Below, piece by piece: positions 1-6,782 of a stretch of DNA of 13,064 nt (the stretch's first letter is position 1; the number at the start of each line of letters is the position of its first letter). The DNA is from Selenomonadaceae bacterium (GTDB lineage: Bacteria > Bacillota > Negativicutes > Selenomonadales > Selenomonadaceae): NCBI GenBank assembly GCA_017390245.1, contig JAFPCE010000152.1, positions 1 through 13,064 on the forward strand, read 5' to 3'. The notes beneath the pieces were generated by a model. That model was not told the origin of the DNA. It was given only the letters and a program-made list of their open reading frames with translations, and did not search any database. The position numbers and the translations under genes are program-made.

Positions 1-84
1 ATTGTGCTTAGCTAATATGTTCAAAATAACCTTGCTATCTGTCTGCAATTCCTTTGCAACTTCATATACTCTGTATTTTGACAT
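1..84 (-). CDS. infB: Translation initiation factor IF-2, N-terminal fragment (partial)
   Basis: Only the first 28 codons are present; the rest lies beyond position 1. The translation begins MSKYRVYEVAKEL and continues into a helix, which matches the start of the IF2 N-terminal (IF2N) domain of Firmicute IF-2. IF-2 is the GTPase that places initiator fMet-tRNA on the 30S subunit; its GTPase domains would be outside the window. The ATG is at 82-84, preceded by a G-rich Shine-Dalgarno (GGGGGTGG) a few bases upstream. It follows ylxQ by 17 bases. The order nusA-rnpM-ylxQ-infB is the standard Firmicute arrangement, which supports the call despite the short fragment. Confidence 0.88.
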   Translation of the reverse strand, partial: MSKYRVYEVAKELQTDSKVILNILAKHN

Positions 85-101
85 CAATCCACCCCCGTGT
101 C

Positions 102-410
102 TCAATCCGCCTGACAGAGCTTGGCCATTGCCTTGGCAAAGCCTCCGTCCGTAATCCCTGCTACGGCCCGGAAATCCTTGCCAATGCAATGTCCCAGCTG
201 GTCTCTGTCCAGCAGATAGTAACAATCAATATTTATCGCTTCAGCTAAATGCTGGTACTTTTCCCGTGTCTCCTGGGCGGCATCCTGTGCCACCAGCAGC
301 ATTTTAGCCTTTCTTTCCTTTACTGCCTTATTGACGGCAAAATCGCCGGAAACAACCTTTCCCGCTCTCTGTGCCATGCTTAGCAGATTAATAATTTTTT
401 GTTCGTTCAT
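102..410 (-). CDS. ylxQ: L7Ae-family RNA-binding protein YlxQ
   Basis: A 102-residue protein of the ribosomal L7Ae/L30e/S12e/Gadd45 fold, the small RNA-binding protein usually encoded between rnpM and infB in Firmicutes. Visible family features are the N-terminal helix with AQRAGKVVSG (about residues 13-22), the central AKMLLVAQDAA strand (35-45) and the C-terminal AGITDGGFAKAM segment (about 84-95). L7Ae proteins bind kink-turn RNAs; the in vivo RNA target of YlxQ is not established. The ATG at 408-410 overlaps the rnpM stop by four bases (ATGA), and no strong Shine-Dalgarno precedes it, so translation is probably coupled to rnpM. Length is normal for the family. Confidence 0.9.
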   Translation of the reverse strand: MNEQKIINLLSMAQRAGKVVSGDFAVNKAVKERKAKMLLVAQDAAQETREKYQHLAEAINIDCYYLLDRDQLGHCIGKDFRAVAGITDGGFAKAMAKLCQAD

Positions 411-679
411 TCTTTATGAAAAAGCTCTTCCTGGAGCGCTGCAAAAACTTCCTTATCAATAGCACCCTTAAAGGAACGCTGGAAACGCTGTTCCTTCACT
501 GCCTTCAAAAAGCATTCCTCATTGTTGCAGATATATGCACCACGGCCTGCCTTCTTGCCAGTAAGGTCAACAGAAAACTCCCCCTCTGGACTGCGTACTA
601 TACGCACCAGTTCCTTCTTGGGGCGCTGTGTCTGACACCCGATACAAAGTCTTGCAGGAATCTTCTTTGTTACTGCCAT
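407..679 (-). CDS. rnpM: RNase P modulator RnpM (YlxR, DUF448)
   Basis: A 90-residue protein of the YlxR/DUF448 family, shown in Bacillus subtilis to bind RNase P RNA and modulate RNase P activity. Diagnostic features are the N-terminal ARLCIGC motif with Cys12 and Cys15, the GRGAYIC motif at 45-51, and a further Cys56. I chose the ATG at 677-679, one base after the nusA stop, because the protein from there matches the family from its first residues. An in-frame extension back to 796 lies entirely inside nusA and has no family character. It is coupled to nusA upstream and overlaps ylxQ downstream by four bases. Confidence 0.92.
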   Translation of the reverse strand: MAVTKKIPARLCIGCQTQRPKKELVRIVRSPEGEFSVDLTGKKAGRGAYICNNEECFLKAVKEQRFQRSFKGAIDKEVFAALQEELFHKE

Positions 680-680
680 C

Positions 681-1847
681 TTAATTTTCCTCGTCAGCAA
701 ATTCATCAAGAGAAATCTCATCCTGCTCCTCAAGTACAGGCTGATCATCCTCCATAAGCTCCTCTTCCTGTGCCTGAGTTTCGCTCTTGATATCAATCTT
801 CCAGCCAGTAAGTTTAGCAGCTAAACGGGCATTCTGGCCCTTCTTGCCAATTGCCAGGGAAAGCTGATAATCAGGAACTACTACACGAGAGGATTTCTCC
901 TCCAGGTTTACCTCTACAGAAACAACCTTAGATGGGCTGAGGGCATTGGCAATGTAAATTGCAGGATCCTCGTTCCACTTTACAATATCGATTTTCTCAT
1001 CACGGAGCTCATCTACGATAGCCTGTACACGGAAACCCTTGTGGCCAACACATGCACCAATAGGATCAACATCATTCTCCTTGGCATATACCGCAATCTT
1101 GGAGCGGTCGCCTGGTTCTCTGGCAACAGACTTAATCTCTACTACGCCATCATGGATTTCTGGCACCTCCAGCTCAAAGAGAGCCCGGAGTATATCTGGA
1201 TGGGTTCTGGAAACTAAAATCTGAGCACCCTTGGTAGCACTTCTAACCTCTACAATCAGAGCCTTGAGGCGCTGGTTAACAGCATAGGTCTCAGTTTTAA
1301 TCTGCTCATTAGGCAAAAGCAATGCCTCTGTCTTGCCCAGGTCAATATAAACATTGTCCTTTTCAATACGGTTAATCACACCGGTAACAACATCCCCCTG
1401 ACGGCTGCTGTACTCATTGTAAACCACATTGCGCTCAGCCTCACGCAGGAACTGTACTACCTGCTGTCTTGCCTGGGAAGCGCCCAGACGGCTGAAATCA
1501 GCTGGAGTTACATCAACCTCTAAGGTATCGCCAATAGCATAATTTGGAGAAATCTGCTGAGCCATAGCCAGGGAAATCTCCTCTACAGGCTTCTCTACCT
1601 CATCAACTACAGTCTTAATAGCATATACATGATAAGTACCGGTCTTATGATCCATGGTAGCACTAATATTATTAGTGCCCTGTGGCAGAGCAAAATTTTT
1701 CTTGTATGCTGCCACTAAAGCATTTTCTATAGCATTGAACATTGCATCAGCTGCAATGCCCTTTTCCTTGCATAAATCCTCCAAGGCACCCATAAATGCC
1801 TGATCATTATTCTCAGCCTTAACATTCTTCTTGGTTCTGGTAGCCAC
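681..1847 (-). CDS. nusA: Transcription termination/antitermination factor NusA
   Basis: A 388-residue NusA, the RNA polymerase-associated factor that modulates pausing, intrinsic termination and antitermination. Domain order is visible: N-terminal polymerase-binding domain (about 15-130), S1 domain (about 148-215, with GDVVTGVINRIEKDNVYIDLG), KH1 (about 230-300, with DPIGACVGHKG) and KH2 (about 305-355, with VVVPDYQLSLAIGKKGQNAR). It ends in a strongly acidic tail (about 358-388). There are no E. coli-type C-terminal AR repeats, as in other Firmicutes. The start is GTG at 1845-1847, preceded by a full AGGAGG about ten bases upstream. It lies 79 bases after rimP and one base before rnpM. Confidence 0.97.
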   Translation of the reverse strand: MATRTKKNVKAENNDQAFMGALEDLCKEKGIAADAMFNAIENALVAAYKKNFALPQGTNNISATMDHKTGTYHVYAIKTVVDEVEKPVEEISLAMAQQISPNYAIGDTLEVDVTPADFSRLGASQARQQVVQFLREAERNVVYNEYSSRQGDVVTGVINRIEKDNVYIDLGKTEALLLPNEQIKTETYAVNQRLKALIVEVRSATKGAQILVSRTHPDILRALFELEVPEIHDGVVEIKSVAREPGDRSKIAVYAKENDVDPIGACVGHKGFRVQAIVDELRDEKIDIVKWNEDPAIYIANALSPSKVVSVEVNLEEKSSRVVVPDYQLSLAIGKKGQNARLAAKLTGWKIDIKSETQAQEEELMEDDQPVLEEQDEISLDEFADEEN

Positions 1848-1873
1848 TATTAATTTACCTCCTATATATATCC

Positions 1874-1917
1874 ATGACTGGTTACCATATTTGAGCCTGA
1901 AATTACTCTACAGTCAT
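1874..1917 (-). repeat. Inverted repeat in the rimP-nusA leader
   Basis: A perfect 7-base inverted repeat (ATGACTG at 1874-1880 and CAGTCAT at 1911-1917) with a 30-base loop sits in the 79-base gap between the rimP stop and the nusA Shine-Dalgarno. In RNA it could form a weak long-looped hairpin just upstream of the nusA ribosome binding site. No U-tract follows, so it is not an intrinsic terminator. It could affect nusA translation, or it could be chance. Confidence 0.3.
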
Positions 1918-1926
1918 TTTATCCTT

Positions 1927-2370
1927 TTAAAAATCTATGTGCAGGTTAACCTTTGCCACCTTCTCCATAGGGATAACCTTATCACCTACAGAAACGCTAG
2001 AGCCATCATAGCCCTTCAGTTCACCTGTAATAACCTTTTCTCCATCTAAAGGAGCAAAAAGACTCACATCTATGCTCTTGCCCATTTCCCGCTGGAAATC
2101 TCTTTCCTTTTTCAGTTCACGGTCAAGACCTGGAGAAGAAACCTCCAGCATGTAGCTGGTTGGAATCAAATCTCTTTCATCTAAAATATCCTCCAGCTTG
2201 CCACTAAGCTCAGAGCAGTCATCAATATCAATGCCGCCCTCCTTGTCAATGAAAACCCTCAGATACCAGTTTTTCTCCTTCACATATTCCACTGCCACCA
2301 GTTCAATGTCAGAACCCTCCAGCAGCTTAGCTGCAATTTCTTCCACAGCCATTTCTACGCGATTGCCCAC
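1927..2370 (-). CDS. rimP: Ribosome maturation factor RimP
   Basis: A 147-residue RimP, which binds the 30S subunit and helps assemble its head region. The hallmark segment is at 75-84 (LEVSSPGLDR), followed by basic KKERDF. An N-terminal alpha/beta domain holds GIDIDDCSELS (about 46-56), and the C-terminal region is Sm-like (about 95-147). The start is GTG at 2368-2370 with AGGAGG seven bases upstream. It is the first gene of the rimP-nusA-rnpM-ylxQ-infB cluster in this window. The terminator of the esterase gene lies just upstream, so a promoter should lie in about 2371-2440; I see no convincing -35/-10 pair there. Length matches the family. Confidence 0.95.
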   Translation of the reverse strand: MGNRVEMAVEEIAAKLLEGSDIELVAVEYVKEKNWYLRVFIDKEGGIDIDDCSELSGKLEDILDERDLIPTSYMLEVSSPGLDRELKKERDFQREMGKSIDVSLFAPLDGEKVITGELKGYDGSSVSVGDKVIPMEKVAKVNLHIDF

Positions 2371-2442
2371 AAAAACGCCTCCTTATGAACCGTCTCAGCC
2401 ATACACATACTACTAAAAAACTAATACTATGAATACAAGAGA

Positions 2443-2468
2443 AAAGAGCGGGCCAAAGCCCACTCTTT
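2443..2468 (-). terminator. Intrinsic terminator after the esterase gene
   Basis: On the minus strand an 11-bp stem (AAAGAGTGGGC paired with GCCCGCTCTTT, one G-U wobble) closes a four-base loop, followed by a U-rich stretch (TTTTCTCTT, partly in the stem). The wobble is favourable only in minus-strand RNA, which matches the esterase gene ending at 2539. It separates that gene from rimP. Confidence 0.75.
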
Positions 2469-2538
2469 CAAAAAACTCTTATTTGTTAGAATTAGTGTAA
2501 CATATAAAGAAACATAAGTAAAGGAAAAAACGAAAAAT

Positions 2539-3294
2539 TTATTCTGCCCACATAAAATGCATCCAGGTTGGTATTTCCTTCCGCCAGCTGGCTTCATTGT
2601 GGACACCGCCCTTATTGCAATAAATATAGGTAGTGCACCAATGCTTCTGCAGCTCCTTCTCCAGGCCATAGATTTTCTTAGAAAGACCAGCCATAGAATG
2701 ACTAGGCCACTCATCTGTCCCCCAGCTGAAGAACACCCTGGTATCAGGAATAATCTCATGGTTGTTAAATTCATCCAGCAGCTGCTCATATACGTCACTA
2801 ATAGCCGGAGACACCACCGCTGCCTTAGAAAAATACTCATTATAATGCAAAACGCCATACATAGCCATCAGCCCGCCCATACTAGAACCGGCAATAGCTG
2901 TACACTCCCTTAGCGGATAGGTCCTGTAGGTTTTATCAATATGCTTCTTCAGCGACTGAATCAGCCATTTAAAGGTCACATCCCCCAGGCCCTCCACCGC
3001 ATCGCCAGAAAAAGACAGCTGCACATCATAAGGACAGTACTCAGACAAACGCCGCGCATCCTGAGCACACTCAATCCCCACTACAATAACCTTCTTCCAC
3101 CAGCCATCCAGGAACTCCTTCATGCCCCAGCAGGTACCATAGGTAGCATCCTCGTTAAAAAACACATTCTGCCCGTCAAACATATATACAACAGGATACC
3201 GCTCCCTGCTCTCATAATAATTATCCGGCAGATAAACATAAAGTCTCCTGTTCTCCCCCGCCGGCTCATACCACACATTATACTTCTCTACCAT
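2539..3294 (-). CDS. Putative esterase, alpha/beta hydrolase (esterase D / Fes-like family)
   Basis: A 251-residue alpha/beta hydrolase of the putative-esterase family (esterase D, ferric-enterobactin esterase and related proteins). The nucleophile elbow is G-S-S-M-G-G with Ser138. Asp194 in SWGTDEW and His232 in GGVHNEASW are placed as the likely acid and base. The N-terminal RLYVYLPDNY and YPVVYMFDGQN segments (about 18-45) are typical of the family. No signal peptide is visible, so it is probably cytoplasmic; the substrate cannot be told. I chose the ATG at 3292-3294 because AGAGAGGTGG sits five bases upstream; an in-frame GTG at 3303 would overlap that site. It is flanked by terminators and looks monocistronic. 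Confidence 0.85.
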   Translation of the reverse strand: MVEKYNVWYEPAGENRRLYVYLPDNYYESRERYPVVYMFDGQNVFFNEDATYGTCWGMKEFLDGWWKKVIVVGIECAQDARRLSEYCPYDVQLSFSGDAVEGLGDVTFKWLIQSLKKHIDKTYRTYPLRECTAIAGSSMGGLMAMYGVLHYNEYFSKAAVVSPAISDVYEQLLDEFNNHEIIPDTRVFFSWGTDEWPSHSMAGLSKKIYGLEKELQKHWCTTYIYCNKGGVHNEASWRKEIPTWMHFMWAE

Positions 3295-3351
3295 GTCAAC
3301 CACCTCTCTTATGAAAAATCATCTTCTGCTCCTATATTTCTACATGCAACT

Positions 3352-3382
3352 AAAAAAATCCTGCAAGCACACACCTGCAGGA
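3352..3382 (-). terminator. Intrinsic terminator after the ygbA-family gene
   Basis: On the minus strand a perfect 7-bp stem (TCCTGCA paired with TGCAGGA) with a ten-base loop is followed directly by seven T residues (3352-3358). This is a textbook intrinsic terminator. It sits 30 bases after the stop of the gene ending at 3413. Confidence 0.88.
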
Positions 3383-3412
3383 CCGCAAAATTTAGGACCA
3401 TATAACCATCTA

Positions 3413-3772
3413 TTATTTTTTCTCTATGAACTGCAGCCATATATGCTTCAGTGCCTGCAGCGGCGAATACTTCAGCATCCTTGGCCCGCTATACCGCATC
3501 ACCCGCTTAATCTGCTCTCTCCGCACAGGCGCATAGCAGTGAGTCTTGCACTGGCTGCAAAAGGTCTTATGCTCCATGTGAGGACATTTAGCAATCCGCT
3601 GCTGCACATAAGCAAAAAGCTCCTGGCACTCAGGACAGAGCTCTCCCATAGCCCTGGAAGCATTTTCCTCCCTGTGCACATCATGGCAGTATATCTCCAG
3701 CATCTTCCTGGAGGTAGCCACCTCATGCTCTCTTTTGTCCTCAAGCTTCTTTCTATCCATAGCCATAACCAT
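3413..3772 (-). CDS. ygbA: YgbA_NO family protein (nitrous oxide-stimulated promoter family)
   Basis: A 119-residue cysteine-rich protein of the family named after E. coli YgbA, a member of the NO-responsive NsrR regulon. Its biochemical role is not settled. Conserved features are CPEC (46-49), KCPH with Cys63, CSQC (72-75) plus HCY with Cys79, and VMRYSGPRML (91-100). Together with Cys29 this makes seven cysteines, suggesting a metal or Fe-S site (inference). It is a single gene between two terminators. Start choice is open: ATG codons 1, 3 and 5 are in frame. Codon 1 has an AAGGG nine bases upstream and codon 3 has one seven bases upstream, both within a tandem repeat. Confidence 0.85.
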   Translation of the reverse strand: MVMAMDRKKLEDKREHEVATSRKMLEIYCHDVHREENASRAMGELCPECQELFAYVQQRIAKCPHMEHKTFCSQCKTHCYAPVRREQIKRVMRYSGPRMLKYSPLQALKHIWLQFIEKK

Positions 3773-3792
3773 ACCCTTATACCCTTATACCC
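3771..3792 (-). repeat. Tandem 8-bp repeat over the ygbA start and ribosome binding site
   Basis: The plus strand reads ATACCCTT ATACCCTT ATACCC, 2.75 perfect copies of an 8-mer. On the coding strand each full copy supplies an AAGGG Shine-Dalgarno-like motif, and the array runs straight into the first possible ATG at 3770-3772. Copy-number change would move these motifs relative to the three candidate ATGs. Confidence 0.8.
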
Positions 3793-3813
3793 GTCAACAC
3801 CCAAAAAACTTCA

Positions 3814-3838
3814 TGTAATTTTCTTGTAATCATTGTAA
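3814..3838 (-). promoter_or_regulatory. TTACAA direct-repeat array upstream of ygbA
   Basis: On the minus strand TTACAA, TTACAA and TTACAT occur at 9- and 11-base steps, close to one helical turn. They lie just after the preceding terminator and about 40-65 bases before the ygbA start, where an operator or activator site would be placed. The repeats are direct, not inverted. No regulator can be named from the sequence. Confidence 0.35.
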
Positions 3839-3840
3839 CC

Positions 3841-3877
3841 AAAAAAGCCCTCTTTGTCATAAAAGAGGACCTTTTTT
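3841..3877 (-). terminator. Intrinsic terminator after the phosphoethanolamine transferase gene
   Basis: A long hairpin: on the minus strand AAAAAAG then TCCTCTTT (one bulged base between) pairs with AAAGAGGG and CTTTTTT, leaving a six-base loop. The 3' arm ends in six T residues. The A/T ends make it potentially bidirectional, but both neighbours are on the minus strand. It separates the gene ending at 3899 from ygbA. Confidence 0.85.
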
Positions 3878-3898
3878 AATGAAAATATAATATTCTCT

Positions 3899-5596
3899 TT
3901 AGTCTTCCTGCACCAGGCCGGTTAGTATCTCCTTGTCGTAGTCCTTGTCATCAAAGATACGTGGACGCAGGTTATTGTATGCCCGATTAATCAGACTGCG
4001 TTCTGGCTCATAATCGCTGGTATGGATATCTACAATATCCAGCACAGTATGAATCATATCATCAGACATATATGGCAGATTTACTGCCTGCTGGATAGCC
4101 TGCCACTTCTCTGGATGCAGCTGCTTAAACTTATCAGATCCCCAGATAATAAATGGCACTTCTATCATGTGACGGCTTGGATTTTCCTCAATGTGACCAG
4201 CAAAGCCGCCTTCATCATATACAGCTTCACCATGGTCAGGCAGATAAATCACAATGGTATCTTCATCCAGATTGCGGAACTTGTCAATAATGCCGCTAAC
4301 CACATAGTCATTGTAGTAAAGGGCATTGTCATACTGAGCAATAACCTCTTTCTTGTCATCAGACACAGGCAGGGTTATATCATCCTTGGAAAATTTGCTG
4401 AAGATATATGGGAAACGGTTGTAGTACAAGCCATGGCCGCCCATGAGATGCACTACATAGAAATTCTTGTCAGTGTCCCTGCGCTCAATGGCATCATCCA
4501 CCAATGGGAACAATGCCTCATCCTCCAGTCCATCATCCTCACGGGAATCACGGATACGGGTGAAAGCATGGACCTTGCTGTGGTTAGCATAAATCTGCGC
4601 TACATTGCCCCAGATGCCGGAGCTCTCCTGGTTAGACAGCCAGTAAGTCTTGTAACCGGCACTGTTCATGATATCAATGAGGTTATGGTACTCATACCAA
4701 GGCTTGTCAGACTCATTGTGACAGAAGGTAAACACCTTGCTCAGCACTGCAATAGTTGTGGAATGAGGACTTACCACATCCCGGAAAACGCTGATTTCAC
4801 CTTTAGCCAGCAGCTCATCCAGATTTGGGGTGTTTGGCAGATAATAGCCATAAAGATGCATGTGATTTCTGTTAGTCGATTCACCCAGGATAAATACCAC
4901 ATTTTTAATCTTGCCTTTATTCTCTGTCAGCTCAATATCGCTGTCCAGCTTCTCGCTTAATTCTCTATAAGCCTTAATATTATCAATAGCCGTAGACATG
5001 GACATTGCCAGGCGCTGTACAGGTACTACAGGATCATACAAAACCTCAACATATTCTGCCCCAAGGCGCACAGAGAAAATCAATGTATAAACCAAAAGGC
5101 AGCTCATGAGAACACGCTTGCCCACCTGATTCAGCTCCAGCCTGCGCCATGGCTTTTTCACCAGCAGCCACACAATCAGGGCAATCAGCACTATAAGACC
5201 AATGACCTCCTGTGGCCCAGCGTACATGGTAACAAACTCCACCGCTTCCTTGGTGTTAGTTTCCAGCATGGACGCCACTACGCCAATGCCAATCAAAGCG
5301 CCATAGTTATATAGCACAAAGGCTTCTATGAAAAATGGCACAGCAGCCACCAGCAGCAGAATATACTCTATAATCTTGCTGGCCTTGTGCGGAAGTTTAT
5401 CCAGCAGCCAGACAATCACCAGCTCAGCTAAAAGCATACCAGCTGCATAGCACAGCATTACATCAGTTTTATTTTTACTAACCATGTGCAGGCACATAGT
5501 CAGGCAGTTAAACAGGAAAAAGCACAGATAAAAGCCGCCATGACGGCTTAAGAGCTCTGCTCCTCCATCTGCAAATTTAGATAATTTCTCTTTCAA
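3899..5596 (-). CDS. Phosphoethanolamine transferase, EptC/CptA-like (LPS modification)
   Basis: A 565-residue inner-membrane enzyme of the alkaline-phosphatase/sulfatase fold that moves phosphoethanolamine from PE onto lipid A or LPS core. About five membrane segments occupy residues 20-180 (near 22-40, 45-65, 76-98, 130-147, 161-178), followed by a periplasmic catalytic domain. That domain shows FILGES with metal-ligand Glu239, NRNHMHLYGY, SPHSTTIAVL with the likely nucleophile Thr281 (or Thr280), VVHLMGGH (381-388), PDHGE with Asp454 and His455, and GHIEE with His468. The TYWLSNQ segment favours the CptA/EptC branch over EptA; the acceptor is uncertain. The start is TTG at 5594-5596 with AAGGAG nine bases upstream. 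The next Met would lose the first membrane segment. It lies 18 bases after queE. Confidence 0.87.
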   Translation of the reverse strand: MKEKLSKFADGGAELLSRHGGFYLCFFLFNCLTMCLHMVSKNKTDVMLCYAAGMLLAELVIVWLLDKLPHKASKIIEYILLLVAAVPFFIEAFVLYNYGALIGIGVVASMLETNTKEAVEFVTMYAGPQEVIGLIVLIALIVWLLVKKPWRRLELNQVGKRVLMSCLLVYTLIFSVRLGAEYVEVLYDPVVPVQRLAMSMSTAIDNIKAYRELSEKLDSDIELTENKGKIKNVVFILGESTNRNHMHLYGYYLPNTPNLDELLAKGEISVFRDVVSPHSTTIAVLSKVFTFCHNESDKPWYEYHNLIDIMNSAGYKTYWLSNQESSGIWGNVAQIYANHSKVHAFTRIRDSREDDGLEDEALFPLVDDAIERRDTDKNFYVVHLMGGHGLYYNRFPYIFSKFSKDDITLPVSDDKKEVIAQYDNALYYNDYVVSGIIDKFRNLDEDTIVIYLPDHGEAVYDEGGFAGHIEENPSRHMIEVPFIIWGSDKFKQLHPEKWQAIQQAVNLPYMSDDMIHTVLDIVDIHTSDYEPERSLINRAYNNLRPRIFDDKDYDKEILTGLVQED

Positions 5597-5614
5597 AACT
5601 GTTATCTCCTTTGC

Positions 5615-6346
5615 TTACAGCTGATCCATCATGCGGTGGGTCTGGGGAATAATACGTACATCCTTCAGCTTTTCCAGCGCCAGCTGCTGTAATTCCAGCA
5701 TCAGACCTGGGTCTGCTCCTAGCACGCCATTCATAGGTGTCACTGGCTGCAAAATCAGCAAAATGCTGTCATCTATGCCAGCTACCAGATCTACAGCCTT
5801 GTGGAAATCATCCTCATTAATATCACCAGGAATAACCAGCTTCACATAGACATCTTTATCCTTAGCAAGCTCTAAAAATTCCTTATGCTCCTGCCAGTAC
5901 TCCCGGCCTGTTACCTGTGGCAGCTTAATATCCATGCTGATGATATCCACCAGAGGCAGAACCTTCTCCAGCTGCTGTGGCAATGTACCGTTAGTCTCCA
6001 AGAATACCGGACAGTTAATCATAGGAATCAGCTCCTGCAGAAAGCCAGCCTGAAGCAATGGCTCTCCCCCAGTAAAGCTGATAGCCTGATGCGGAACCTG
6101 CTGCAAAAAGCGGTTAATATAGGCAGCCACCTCAGAAGCCTCCACTGGATTAATGATTTCAGTGAATTTCCTGGAGCCTGGGCGGGTTTCAATATTGCAC
6201 ATGAGATGTGAGCCTGGCGCATTTTCCGTGTCACAGAACTGGCAGTTAATATTACAGCCCTCAAAGCGTACAAAAAGCTGGCGGCAGCCTACATATCTGC
6301 CCTCTCCCTGTACAGAGGAAAATATCTCAATAATATTTGTTTCCAT
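5615..6346 (-). CDS. queE: 7-carboxy-7-deazaguanine synthase QueE (radical SAM)
   Basis: A 243-residue radical SAM enzyme that turns 6-carboxy-5,6,7,8-tetrahydropterin into 7-carboxy-7-deazaguanine, the ring-contraction step toward preQ0 and queuosine. The N-terminus has IEIFSSVQGEG, the FVRFEGC segment, and the cluster motif C-x3-C-x2-C at Cys31, Cys35 and Cys38. SFTGGEPLLQ (about 94-103) and FLETNG (about 115-120) are typical. About 15 extra residues follow the cluster motif (TENAPGSHLMCNIETR...), as in the longer QueE forms. The ATG at 6344-6346 has GAGGA seven bases upstream, inside the queD coding end, and lies three bases after the queD stop. queC and queF are not in the window. Confidence 0.95.
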   Translation of the reverse strand: METNIIEIFSSVQGEGRYVGCRQLFVRFEGCNINCQFCDTENAPGSHLMCNIETRPGSRKFTEIINPVEASEVAAYINRFLQQVPHQAISFTGGEPLLQAGFLQELIPMINCPVFLETNGTLPQQLEKVLPLVDIISMDIKLPQVTGREYWQEHKEFLELAKDKDVYVKLVIPGDINEDDFHKAVDLVAGIDDSILLILQPVTPMNGVLGADPGLMLELQQLALEKLKDVRIIPQTHRMMDQL

Positions 6347-6349
6347 AGC

Positions 6350-6730
6350 TTAGTCCTCAGTGTAAATCACAGAAGATTTAGGAGACTCCCAAACCTGAAT
6401 CTGCTTTAACTTAATATGTGGCATAGACTGGAAGAAATCGGCCTTTTTCATCTCGTGATAAACGAAGCTGGAAATATTCTCTGCAGTAGGATTGCAATTA
6501 GCAAAGGCAGGCAGCTCGTTCAGCATGCGGTGATCAAGGGTCTCTAAAAGCTCTCTGAGCCTCCCCTTTACCAGCTTAAAATCCACCAGCATCCCCAGCT
6601 CATCTAACTCTGTACCAGTAACCACAGCCTCCACAGTCCAGCTGTGGCCATGAATCCTGTCACACTTGCCAGGATAGTTCACCACCCGGTGGGCAGCCTC
6701 AAATTCAGCACTTACATGTATTTCAAACAT
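6350..6730 (-). CDS. queD: 6-carboxy-5,6,7,8-tetrahydropterin synthase QueD
   Basis: A 126-residue enzyme of the PTPS/QueD fold that converts 7,8-dihydroneopterin triphosphate to 6-carboxytetrahydropterin, the substrate of QueE. Zinc ligands are His14 (FEAAH), His27 and His29 (IHGHSW). The catalytic Cys23 sits in GKCDRIHGH, and LDHRMLN (65-71) and QVWES with Glu115 complete the active-site set. Length is normal. The ATG at 6728-6730 is preceded by AAGGAG (6737-6742). It is the first gene of queD-queE-phosphoethanolamine transferase, with a promoter at 6752-6779. Three bases separate it from queE. Confidence 0.96.
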   Translation of the reverse strand: MFEIHVSAEFEAAHRVVNYPGKCDRIHGHSWTVEAVVTGTELDELGMLVDFKLVKGRLRELLETLDHRMLNELPAFANCNPTAENISSFVYHEMKKADFFQSMPHIKLKQIQVWESPKSSVIYTED

Positions 6731-6751
6731 TTTCTTCTCCTTATTTTCTAC

Positions 6752-6779
6752 TTTATATAGCTAAAAGCCTCTATGTCAT
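6752..6779 (-). promoter_or_regulatory. Sigma-70/SigA-type promoter for queD-queE-eptC
   Basis: On the minus strand ATGACA (6774-6779, five of six to consensus) and TATAAA (6752-6757, five of six) are separated by 16 bases. Transcription would start near 6745, about 15 bases before the queD ATG, just ahead of the AAGGAG site. The -35 abuts the tail of the preceding terminator. Confidence 0.55.
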
Positions 6780-6782
6780 AAG

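Noticed and set aside
680..796. N-terminal extension of rnpM back into nusA
   Set aside because: The extra 39 residues are encoded entirely inside nusA in another frame; the family N-terminus begins at the ATG at 679.
2427..2858. A 143-codon minus-strand frame overlapping the end of the esterase gene
   Set aside because: It is in a different frame from the esterase on the same strand, spans the terminator, and has no recognisable motif. The esterase frame carries an intact catalytic set, so this is not a frameshifted piece.
2941..3829. Overlapping plus-strand open frames across the esterase and ygbA genes
   Set aside because: They run through two minus-strand genes and a strong minus-strand terminator, and their products look like reversed-strand noise.
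4022..4960. A 312-codon plus-strand open frame opposite the phosphoethanolamine transferase gene
   Set aside because: It lies wholly antisense to a gene with clear family motifs, and its translation has low-complexity Ile/His/Leu composition with no recognisable domain or ribosome binding site.
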